DNA of 64,000 bases, from assembly GCF_030272615.1 (NCBI RefSeq), contig NC_081406.1, positions 242,911,218-242,975,217 of the forward strand. The letters are read 5' to 3'. The translations under genes were made by a program, and so were the position numbers. Origin of the DNA: Cryptomeria japonica. Taxonomy: Eukaryota > Streptophyta > Pinopsida > Cupressales > Cupressaceae. Each line of letters opens with the position of its first letter. Within the stretch, counting starts at the first letter, position 1. The notes under the pieces were generated by a model. That model did no database searches. It worked only from the letters and a program-made list of their open reading frames with translations, and had not been told where the DNA came from. Below are positions 47,392 through 56,887 of the stretch, piece after piece.

Positions 47392-49320
47392 AATCACTCC
47401 TGTCCCTCAGTGAAGGACCGGAGCTCGTTTTCAAAAATCTTACTATCCCTGCAGGATCAAGATAAATTTCGAATTGAAAGTGATGAAGGAAGGCGAGATC
47501 TTTCCGTTGAATATAAATTGAAGAATTTCACGAACACAGAGATGCCTCAGGGATGCAAAATCGCTCCTGTCCCTCAGTGAAGGACCAGAGCTAAAAATTA
47601 AATATTGCTTTGTCCTTGCAGGATTTTAATGACTTGACGATTTGAAGAGGTCCAAGGAGATATGTTTTATCAAATGAATATAACTTGAAGTGCCATCATG
47701 AAGAAGAATGACCCAAAATGCAAAAATCGCTCCTGTCCCTCAGTCAGGGACCAGGGCGAAGTCCATTATAGCTCCTGTCCCTCTCCCAGGGAACAGAGCG
47801 AAGTTCTTCATAGGGCACGCACTGGGCAAAGATCAAGTCAGTTTTACGTTCGAAGGCAAGAAAAGAGGTGAGTTGAACCCGTTGAAGATAAATTGAAGAT
47901 TATGAAACGTCAACAAGGGACCTAAATGCCCAAGTTCGCTCCTGTCCCTCAGGCAGGGACCAGAGCGATTTTTGTCTTAGTTGATTTTCTTGCCAAGTTA
48001 CAATGGATCTCAAGGCATGGATGAGTGAAAAGGTACATTACGAGACCATTGAAGATAAATTTTGAAGGAGATAAGATGAAATGAAGCCTACAGGACCAAT
48101 ATCGCTCCTGTCCCTCTCCAAGGGACCAGGGCGACATAATGATTATGATGCCTTTTCCTCCAAGTTCAAGGCATTCCAAGACAAAGTACAAGGTGGTGAA
48201 GATGTTTTAAAGCGTCTCAATCAAACACAAGGCATCAAAGGTCGCAACATTAAAGGATTTACACCAAGACACCTAGGTTCGCTCCTGTCCCTCAGGAAGG
48301 GACCAGAGCGAAATTCCTATAAATGCCTAGATTTCAAAAGTTTATCAAGCATCAAGCGACTAAGAGGGATCGAGGGACTTTATTTTACACGATGAAAGTA
48401 ATTGCAAGTTGGTAAAAACAAGGACAAGCTCAAAATCTTGAAGTTCGCTCCTGTCCCTCAAGAAGGGACCAAAGCGATATTAATCATATTGGCCAATTCA
48501 TGCAAAAATCACGTTAAGTCAATATTTTGCAAGGTCATACAAGGTCTAAGGTGTCTTTTGAAGATGATATACAAGGGTTTTGAACGTCAAAATGTTAGCA
48601 ATTCAGCCAAGGAAGCTATATCGCTCCTGTCCTTTGGACAAGGACCAAGGCGATTTTCATTAAAACACTCATGCTCCTTCAAAATCAAGACAATGCAAGG
48701 ATAGGCGAGGTAAAGAACACCATTTGGAAAGCAATGAACGAAGAACAAAGATCAAAAGTTTGCCAATTTGAGCCAGGACATAAGGATCGCTCCTGTCCCT
48801 CTCCAAGGGACCAGGGCGATATTTGCTAAGTTACTAGTTATCCTTCGAAGATCACGTTAAAGCAAAGTTGCAAAGGGTTTGAGACATCTTTTGAAAGGTG
48901 ATGAACGTGGAGTTAAAATCAAGAACAAAGTATTTTAAGCTAGAAGACAAGGATCGCTCCTGTCCCTCTCCAAGGGACAAGGGCGATGATCCTTCCAACG
49001 TCTAAATGCCTCATAAAAGTCAAGTGATACAAGCGTGGAGTAAAGAAACAAGGTTATTATTCGCCTCGTGATGGAAATTTGAGATCAAAGATGCAAGATC
49101 AAGGAGAAAACACTAGGATCGCTCCTGTCCCTCTCCAAGGGACCAGCGCGATAATGGTCATGAGAGGCATTCATTCGCACAAGCAAGTCGATTAAGCTCA
49201 AAGGACCCAACAAAAATACCGATTTGAACGTAAGGATGGAGACTTTGGACGTCGAAATTGCAAGAATCAAGACCCAATGGATGGATCGCTCCTGTCCCTC
49301 AGTCAGGGACCAGGGCGATG
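47392..49320 (+). repeat. Unit E hairpin array (13 copies, 165-167 / 176-177 bp steps)
   Basis: Reference positions are 47396, 47563, 47729, 47771, 47938, 48104, 48281, 48447, 48623, 48789, 48956, 49121 and 49288. Steps are 167, 166, 42, 167, 166, 177, 166, 176, 166, 167, 165 and 167 bp. Core arms are ATCGCTCCTGTCCCT and AGGGACCAGGGCGAT, with loops such as CTCCA, CAGGA and CAGTC. The copy at 48623 has GTCCTT/AAGGAC, a paired change in both arms. The order and the 42-bp step match unit A. Confidence 0.9.
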
Positions 49321-49563
49321 AGGTATGTATTTCCCATCTTCAAAAAATTTTTGGCGCTAAATAAACATTTTTAATTTATTTTAAATGCTAAGTTCGAAGG
49401 GTTTTTGAAAAATCAATTAAATGGCATTTAAATATTGCGCTTGGTATTAATTAATTATTTTGCCTTGTAAAAAAAATCGAAATTTATTTATTTAAATAAT
49501 AAAGGCATTTAATTAATTATTTATTAATTAAAAAAAATCAAAGGGAGCGCTTGGTTTATGAGA

Positions 49564-49654
49564 GTCGGCCTTGTTATTTATTAAAAATCATTTAAATTGC
49601 CTTATTTTTACACAAGTCGGCCTTAAGGTAATTGTGGTGGTAAGCGCTTATAAA
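49564..49654 (+). promoter_or_regulatory. Unit E upstream promoter P1
   Basis: GTCGGCCT occurs at 49564-49571 and 49616-49623, and TTATAAA at 49648-49654 within AAGCGCTTATAAAGGGAGG. The second site ends 25 bp before the TATA box, exactly as in unit A. It is well placed to transcribe the gene at 50186 through the short intron. Confidence 0.6.
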
Positions 49655-49976
49655 GGGAGGTGAAAACCTTCATTTTTACATCATCGTTCTACCATTCAAG
49701 TGCGAGCTTTCATTTCAAGCAAAGTGGTGCGAACTATTATTCAAAGGAGTGCGAACTTGAAGTTTACATTTGAGCGAACTTGGAGATCACGTCGAAGACT
49801 TGAAGGGTGGTGAAATTGACAAGAGGAACGTTGCTTTGAAGATCACATCAAGAACATATCAAAGGTGGCGAAGTTGATATTTTAAAGAAGAAATCACGTT
49901 GAAGAGAGGTCTAACGTCAATTTTGGCCTAGGCGATTTTATTCATTTTGTATTCTAGAGTTAGCTCTCAAGTTGAG

Positions 49977-50183
49977 GTATGGCGATATTGGTTTTATTGT
50001 TTTAAGTTTGAGCGTTAATCGTCATAGCCTAAATTTTGAATTTTGAATTTTGAATTCCTAGCTCAATCGTTTTTTTTTAGGAAATGATAACCCAAGGATT
50101 TATCATGATGTTTCCTAAAAAATACTCTCTAATCTATGTTATTTATTGCAAAATCTAGTTTCTCATTTTGAAATATTGTGTAG
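49977..50183 (+). other. Intron in the leader of the unit E gene
   Basis: Donor GAG/GTATGG and acceptor TTGTGTAG/GT enclose 207 nt. The coding ATG follows two bases after the acceptor. A stem formed by TTTAGGAAATGAT and ATCATGATGTTTCCTAAA (about 50076-50128) is also present in unit A. Confidence 0.6.
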
Positions 50184-50185
50184 GT

Positions 50186-53100
50186 ATGGCAACCCCAAAG
50201 GCGGGAGCATCCACCAGTCGTTCAGCTCTCATGAAAGAAGATCAGAAGACCGAAGAAGTGGAGACCAAGATCGTGTCGAAGTGGAGCAACATTGGAGATA
50301 CTAACTTAGGCAACTTCAGCACGAAGAAGTTTCGAGAGGCCCCTTATATTGGCAAGCCGTCACCTGTCGCCCGGAGAATAATCGAGAGTGGCATCATTAA
50401 GGCGGCCGGCTTTCCTCCAGCTGTTCAGTGCCATGAGTTGATGATCGAATGTGCTCGTCATTATGATCCACAATCCAGAACGATCGTGTCCAATGAGGGA
50501 AACAGTTTGGCGTACCTTTCAGAGGAAGCTATAAGTGAAGCTTTCCATCTTCCAGAGCACAGGGACATGATATATAAGAGCATAGAAGGAGCCAGGTCAA
50601 TGTACGAAGATGATCCAGATGCTTGTCTAAGCATTATCAATAAGAACTGGCTACTCAAGAGTCGTCCCCGTCTGAGCAAGATCCCGAACACACCGCACAG
50701 GATTGATTTCCAGGAGGAGTACAGAGATTTGATTACCATGCTCAACCGAGTTACAGGAGCCCCTCACGCCTTCTATTTTGAGAAGTGGATGTTCTACTTC
50801 ATCCAGGTGATTGTTCAAGGGAAAGGTACGATACATTGGGCTAGAATGATTAGCCATTACTTAGACGTACAGTTGAGGAGACTCAAGGCTACTAAGTCCT
50901 TCCACATGAGTTCATACGTCATCTATGCCTTGATCAGGAGTGTTGAGTACGCAGGACTACCTCACAGAGGAGTGATTGGAAGAGGACCCGGCGAGGTCAG
51001 AGCTTGTGATTCCTATGCCTACTTGCATCATCCGCCAGGGAGCAACTACAAGCTAGTTAATGATACCTTCACGATGAACATCACAAGGACGTTGCAAGGT
51101 GGGATTCACAACAGATTATCTCAAGATGCACAGGAATTCATAAAGAGGTACGGTGCTTGGTTTATTCAGTTTCCGAAGTTCACTTATATTAGAGTGCATG
51201 GATGTCCTTTACCCCCATACATGTTGCCGAGGTATCCGACAGACAGAATTGTGTTACTTGAAGTAACAAGACAGTTGGCAGCATATGCGAAGGCATTCAG
51301 ACACAGACATGGGAATGGAGTTCCAGTACCTATCGTTTTGGGCAATTCAGTTGAGGTATGTCCTAATGCTTTAGCCATGGATGACGCAGAGAAGGAGTTA
51401 GCCTTGTATTCTTTTTCATCTTTTGCTTTGAGGGAAAGCTTTGATCCACATGGACATTTAGAGGAGACAGTCGGTAGGAAATTTAAGCATGAGTACCAAA
51501 TTGAAGATTTTATGATGAATCTCTTAGATGATCTTGAAGTGAAACGAAAAATGCATTCTAGATTGCCTTTGGATTTCATCAGGAAATGCAAGATTTACAG
51601 AGTGGCCGACCAAGCATAGGACAGTGGCAGACATATCCAGTCATCCTATGATCGAGAAAGTAAATCAATAAGGTTAGATTGGAATGAGCCCGAGGTCGTG
51701 GATTTAGATGCTTTGATGGCTCCAGTCTTGTCTTGTACTCGCAGATGGGTTGACGTACAGCATCAGAAGTTGAGAGAACAAGGTATAGCTATGACTTTCA
51801 CTTTGGAAGAGAAACCAGCCGAAGGTGGAGCTAGTGTGAGTGAAGGCAATCCTAATCCTAGAAATTCAGGTGAAGGTAACCTTCGATGTGCCAGTGAGGG
51901 CAATCTCTATCCAAGGGGTTCGAAGAGAAAAGAAAGACCTGGAAAGGGGGAATCTTCCAAAAAGAAACAAGAGGCCAACCGAGATCGATCATCCGGCACA
52001 TCTTCTGGACCAGAGAAGAGGACACTTCAAGTGGAAGAATCCATGGAGTCGATGGTACAGAACGACAGGCAGGAAGAAGGACAGGCACAGCAAGGGTCAC
52101 CAGATGGATCTCTCCAAGATTATGAGCTAGATGAAGATAAAGAGGACAACGAAATGACATCTCCTCCCAGACAAGAAGAAATAATACATAAGGAAATTCA
52201 AGTTCAAGAGACAAGATCGGCTATCCCAGATTGGTTGAAGGAAAGATTAACCAAGGTGATCGTAGTAGAGGACGAAGATAATGCAATTGATTTAGAGAGC
52301 CTTGTTGGACGCTCACATGAAGTAACAGAAAAGAGGAAGGCTACCAAGATGTCCAAGATGATTCGAGATGAGACTGGATCCAGAAAACTGCAGATAGCTA
52401 CACCGGCAGTAGACAAATATGAAGGTGAGATCCTAGCAGAAGAATATGATATACAGACATTTGAGCTAGGACCATCCACAGCAGAACAGACATTGGATGA
52501 TGCTACCGACTCATTTGAAGCATTAAAAGACAAGCTTAGAGAAGAAATGGAGAAGAATAGAAAGCTTGAGAGAGAGAGAGGTGCATGGAGGACATATTTC
52601 AGTCACATCAATGAACCTTTGGGACGTCAGGATCCAGCTAGATCACCAGTGCAGGCACTTCCACTTCAATCAATCAGTGAGGCAGAAAGATTCAGGAATA
52701 TGGTCCAGCGTACAAGTACTTGGATGGATAAATCTCATACAGTGGCCATAGAGTTTGTAACAAGGATGATGAAGATTATTCATCAAGCTATCCAGGTTCT
52801 TGAGATAATCCACAATTTGATGATAACAGTAGCCGCATTTGCCCATACCAAAGATGTTATCATTCCTGTCTTGAAAGTAATTAGACACACATCAAGGAAG
52901 GTCTTAGCGCAAGAAAAGATCATGGATGGAGGACCTCACAGTTTGCTTCAGTGGTCAACCTTACTCCATATGAAGAGTGTTCTCTTCGAGGACATCAGTA
53001 CTAAATGTAGCCAAGTTGAGGAGGTGATCAATCCTATCCAGGACAGAGTATTTGAGGTACTTCGTACCATTCTTGGCAGAAGGATCGAGGTCGAGACAGG

Positions 53101-53407
53101 TGTGGATATGCAGGAATTAGAGGATAGAATCAAGGTCATCTTTTGCAAGGACGCAAATGTTACAGATGAGCAATATGATCAGATGTTTGCCACCATGCTC
53201 CTGATTGAAAGAACGAAGGAACTTGAACCTACTTGGGACGCAGCTCTTCTAGATGCATTCGATCAAGTCATCCACTTGGAAGAGAGTATGAAGAATCTTC
53301 CCGAGATTCCAATTGCAGAAATCGAAGGAATCGTGTCAAGATTCATTGCATATGCTAAAAAAGAGAATTGGAAAGGGAATAAGATTCTAGATGAGAGGTT
53401 GTTATAG
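50186..53407 (+). CDS. Unknown protein of unit E, with an in-frame TAG at 51617
   Basis: From ATG 50186 the frame is open for 477 codons to TAG (51617-51619), then open in the same frame for a further 596 codons to TAG 53405. The first part begins MATPKAGAS and is globular: HELMIECARHYDP, FYFEKWMFYFIQVIVQGK, then WARMISHYLDVQLRRLK and SSYVIYALI, ending KFKHEYQIEDFMMNLLDD. The WARMISHYLD/YVIYALI section loosely recalls the 'putative plant transposon protein' domain found in some retroelement accessory ORFs; this is tentative. The second part has a Ser/Lys/Glu-rich linker (about 51840-52330), a coiled-coil-like EALKDKLREEMEKNRKLERE and a helical C-terminal half. No catalytic motif was recognised. 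The frame is preserved well beyond chance. Confidence 0.65.
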
Positions 53408-53518
53408 ATGACATGGCATCTTATTTGTCATTGGTTTATGTCTCCTAGGTTTTTGTGCCAAATTTAATATTTGGCTATGCATTTAATATTGTTCAGTAAA
53501 AAGGAGGCCATTTGTAAC

Positions 53519-53608
53519 AAACCCTAATTAGGGTTTAGGTGTCATGATCTTGACCGTTGATCTACTTTCAATCTGGACCTTTCATTGTACTTGAGGATGC
53601 TATTTATA
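53519..53608 (+). promoter_or_regulatory. Unit E downstream promoter P2: double telobox plus TATA-like box
   Basis: AAACCCTAATTAGGGTTT is at 53519-53536 and TATTTATA at 53601-53608, 65 bp apart as in A and A0. The TATA box is weaker than in the other units. Confidence 0.7.
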
Positions 53609-54459
53609 CCCTCATTTTTCATTTCATTTGTAATAGTTAGATATCAAAGAGTTTGTTGTATTAGAGAGATTAGAGCTAGAAGCAATTTTATTTTGTAGCA
53701 AGATTGAGTTTTGAGGAAAGGAATTCAAGCAATTGTTGTATATGATGACTTGGAAATCAATGAAATATTGAAGTTATGGTGTTTTGTTGTAACTTTCTTG
53801 GTTATCTTCATGGTTGTTCAATTTACTTGAATCATGCTCAATCAAAGTAGTGTGTTAATTTGAAGGACATAGTGTGAAACTTGATCTTTGGTAGGATTTA
53901 CTTTCCATACCACTAGCTTCTTGCTGATTGTAGGAACGCCTTGCGTGGTCGACTGGATATACTTGAATCACTTTACCTTCAATCATTATTGCATTTTGGA
54001 TATGTACCTTCGTGGTAGTGTCTTTGATCTTTGATGCATTGAAAATCATTTGTTACCTTAGAAGATCGCATCAATTTCAATTAAGTTGTTATCTTATGGC
54101 AAAATTGAAATTGGTTGAATCTTGCCAAGTCTCGTCCATACTAAGTCATTCTTAGGATTAGACTAGATTAGACTTCTTTCGAACCCTACTCTTTTGTTAT
54201 TTTTTGAAAGTTTCTTTAGTTTAGTAAAATCTTGAACTTTCGGAAGCGTAAGACCCCTTGAAGGATACAGCAAATCACATCATACCGCTGGAAGCTTGTC
54301 CACACGTAGAGACCCTACTAACCAGAACCTTGGAGTCATCCTAACTGATCCTTTATGCGAATCTTCAGCAGTTAGAGGCTTTTTTTCAAGAGAGGATAAG
54401 ATGCCTATTGGTATTTTATTCTGTGTATGATGGTGTATGAAATACACGTCAACAAGCTG

Positions 54460-54684
54460 GAACAAAAAGATAAAAAGCTATTGGAAGCTGCTCACATGGT
54501 AAAGAAAGCTTGGGAACGACAGTTAATGGCAGAAAAGAACCTGAAACTCCAGGCCGGACAGCAGCCTCCTACCGCGACCACTATAGGGACGCCTCCTCCC
54601 TCTTCTCGGTCTTAGCTATGTTTTTCATATCAGTTTCTCTTGTCTAAGTCGTCTGGAAGATGACTACGTTTTTGGGGGGGCTAA
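54460..54684 (+). pseudogene. C-terminal coiled-coil tail of the element C frame and polypurine tract
   Basis: Immediately after unit E's right duplication the helical frame of element C resumes (EQKDKKLLEAAHMVKKAWER) and ends at a stop at 54613-54615 after a Pro/Ser-rich tail. Leaving out unit E and one duplication copy makes the frame continuous with 46948. A G-rich tract (54674-54680) precedes the 3' LTR. Confidence 0.7.
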
Positions 54685-55012
54685 TGTTAGGGGTAAAAAC
54701 GTATGTTAGTACGAATAATAATTATAAGTGTGTTATGTGTGTTTATGTTTTGCTGTTGCCAATAGGTTCTCGTCGAGTAGTTGGGAGTTGGTGACGGTTG
54801 GCAACTTGGCCAACCATCGAGTCTATATATTGTTTGGTTGGAACCTCAGCAGGGGGGGGATGTATGGACAATTCTAGACATTGGAATAAAGATATAACTT
54901 TCTGGTCTAATTATTATCATTTGTCATTTATGTTATGATGTACAATTGTTTTGTTCCATGAATACTTGGTACGTGCAGGAAGTACTATGTTATCTGATTA
55001 TTCACCAACTAT
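54685..55012 (+). repeat. 3' LTR of element C (right end truncated)
   Basis: It matches the 5' LTR from TGTTAGGGGTAAAAA to CACCAACTAT, then switches to SINE sequence. The final 17 bp of the LTR and any right-hand duplication are missing. Confidence 0.8.
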
Positions 55013-55149
55013 GGAAGGCCAAGAGTCACAGCTTAGAATTCCACTTTAGTTGTACTTATTGGGAATTGAACTTGGGTCTCCACAGTGAGAACCCAGTGTT
55101 TTAACCAGTTAAGCTCAACCCCTTGGACGGCAGCAATTATATGTTGATT

Positions 55150-55440
55150 ACAATGTCTTTGAATATTCTTTTGGCAGCTCAATTCTTATATGCATACGAT
55201 TAATCGGCCTTCACAAATTGCATCTATTACTCAGTGATTACATCCTTTGGACTAAGAGCGGTGATACCTTTCATCCTCAGGCGGCCAACAGTCCTTTCTT
55301 AGTTTGTTGTCTATAATGTCAATATTGTCCATATCTTGTTCCAATTGTATCAGCCTCATCTATAAACATAATACAAAGAACTTTCACTTTTGTAAGCTGA
55401 AAACCATCGCCAAATGTCTTTCAATTGATCATTGTGGGTC
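55150..55440 (-). pseudogene. AAA ATPase remnant, probably a 26S proteasome RPT subunit
   Basis: On the minus strand, near 55400-55420, FGDG (compare LGDG in RPT subunits) is followed near 55325-55370 by LCIMFIDEADTIGTRYG, a Walker B region with the GT-R-Y context typical of proteasomal RPT ATPases (FIDEIDAVGTKRYD). Closer to 55160-55200 a shifted frame gives RIELPKEYSKTL, reminiscent of the IEFPLP segment after the arginine-finger region. Stops and frame shifts are frequent, so this is a dead fragment. Other AAA families cannot be excluded. Confidence 0.45.
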
Positions 55441-56887
55441 ACTAACTTGATCAAACAAATCTATTTTGTCTTATAAACTTATTGCTGCATAAAAAATGAT
55501 CTTCACGAACTTTAGATTAAATCCTGGTAGGTTAACATGAACATTATATGTGTATATCTCTTTGTAGCCTTCGCCTTTGTTCTTCTCCATACTTTTGACA
55601 TCAATGATGAAATCTTTGCCAACAATCTCCATTGAGTGCCTTTGACACCAATGACAATATTCCAACAATATGAGATGTGCCCAACTTAATTCATCCATTC
55701 GGCGAATAATGAAATATCTTTCATGCACTTTCTATATTTCACCTTTCAAACCACTATAGCATGTATTAATAGTCAACAATGAAGAAAATTCAGCCCTTTC
55801 AATATATTTCTCTTATGCCAGAGGTATGGAGACAAATGGCTAGCAAGAAGTAACCACGGCTTCACAATAGAATATGGCACATCATGCCAAGAACATAAAC
55901 TTGCTATGCTTCAGGTTAAATTAAAGCTTACTGGCCTCAATTTGCAATAATAATATTATTTCCCCAGATAGCTTTATTCAATATTCCTGCTTAAATTAAT
56001 CCTTTGAATAAAGCCCTCCATAAACATTAAGCTTTATTTCCCAGCAATAAACTTTATTATGACAATTAAAGTATTGTCCCTAAAATTGAATCTTTATTCT
56101 TAAAAATAATACCTTACTACCATAACTTTCTGAGAAATAATTCTTCATTTCTGAAATAGCTTTATTTTGAAGATTTATCCAATCTTCCTCAAATTTGTCT
56201 TCAAAGAAGACTTAACAAATTTCTTGAAAACTTACAATTGCTTTAACCATGCAAGAAACCTGGATTGTTTCTCCTACTATCAACTAGGGAGGAATCTTTC
56301 ACCCCCAAAATTGATCTTCCCAAGAGAGTTTGTGTCCCCAAGAAGCGGAGCTAGATCAAATCCAAACTCTAAAACCACAAGGGTTACAATCACACTAAAA
56401 GAATAAGCTCAACATGACTCCAATGAGCCTCGCAGTGTTCTTTTATAACCCTTTTAAGAAACTCTTTGAATTCTACTTTTCAACTCCCCTCTCTTTTCAT
56501 ATTTCTCTTTCTTTTTAATTTTTGAATTTAGCTTGGGAAATAATAAAGTGGCCCCCTTATAATTTTCCATTGACATAAAAAAGGTCAATTAGAACTTGGA
56601 ATTAAATACTTCCATGACCCTATTAAATAATTAAAACATAATTTTAATTATTTAATTATATATCTAGGATAGATAAAAAGGGAACATTACAGGTGTACCT
56701 TGCATGTCTTTTCTTTGGCCTGAATGTTGTGTGATTGTCGTCAATTTGACATCTTTTGCTTGCATTGCACTGTGTTTTGGTATATTTTGAATTGTTTTTT
56801 AGATTACCTATATTTGTACGAGGCTTCTAACTAGGGTCTTGAGAGATTGCTCGCACAAATGTGTTGAGTGTATCTGTGTGAGTGTTC
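55441..56887. other. No gene seen
   Basis: AT-rich sequence. A minus-strand frame at 55471-55728 has no recognised domain. At 56681-56692 GGGAACATTACA resembles the left terminus of the G/H/I family on the minus strand, but no partner end with a GGTGT duplication was identified. Confidence 0.4.

Larger units (their letters stand above)
46949..54454 (+). mobile_element. Unit E: LTR-like element carrying a spliced gene (TSD AGCTG)
   Basis: Ends are TGTTGTGACCATTTCACAC and TACACGTCAACA, with perfect AGCTG at 46944-46948 and 54455-54459; 7,506 bp. In order: left end; 13-copy hairpin array (47396-49320); paired GTCGGCCT sites and TATA P1 (49564-49654); leader exon; intron 49977-50183; an open frame of about 1,070 codons with one TAG (50186-53407); telobox/TATA promoter P2 (53519-53608); and an 853-bp tail like those of A, A0 and F. 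There is no reverse transcriptase, gag or second LTR. As LTR promoters mark the U3/R boundary, the gene lies within what would be U3. Confidence 0.85.
33839..55012 (+). mobile_element. Retroelement C: gag-protease LTR element without RT, interrupted by D and E
   Basis: Its two LTRs (33839-34182 and 54685-55012) share about 325 bp with few differences. Between them lie a primer-binding site, a broken gag with four CCHC knuckles, a broken protease, an acidic spacer, a minisatellite-coded region and a coiled-coil tail. No reverse transcriptase, RNase H or integrase is recognisable. Because D and E are inserted downstream of the protease, they do not obviously account for the loss, so C was probably non-autonomous. 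Its own length is about 5.5 kb. The 3' LTR lacks the last 17 bp present in the 5' LTR and no duplication is seen. G+C and CpG content are visibly higher than in neighbouring DNA. Confidence 0.8.
33727..55128 (-). mobile_element. tRNA-derived SINE (minus strand), split by retroelement C
   Basis: Near-perfect direct repeats GGCAGCAATTATGTG (33712-33726) and GGCAGCAATTATATG (55129-55143) flank a minus-strand SINE. Its T-rich left edge (33727-33752) is the complement of the A-rich tail. Its head at 55128 reads on the minus strand CCAAGGGGTTGAGC, with an A-box-like AGCTTAACTGG (minus of 55105-55116) and a perfect B box GTTCAATTC (minus of 55063-55071). Retroelement C and everything nested in it sit within the body, so about 21.4 kb now separates the two ends. 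An (ATT)n run occurs at 33787-33811. Confidence 0.75.

Noticed and set aside
46949-54454. Unit E as a terminal-inverted-repeat DNA transposon
   Set aside because: Ends are TGTTG..CAACA with 5-bp duplications and an internal TATA promoter as in LTRs; no transposase motif and no longer inverted repeat was seen. Not fully excluded.
55060-55128. A tRNA gene on the minus strand
   Set aside because: A and B boxes are present, but no complete cloverleaf can be drawn, and flanking direct repeats with a T-rich edge identify a SINE.
6744-56692. A single outer LTR element from TGTAATATCCCC (6744) to GGGAACATTACA (56692)
   Set aside because: The flanks (TAAGG and GGTGT) do not match and the adjoining sequences do not resemble each other or the G/H/I family.
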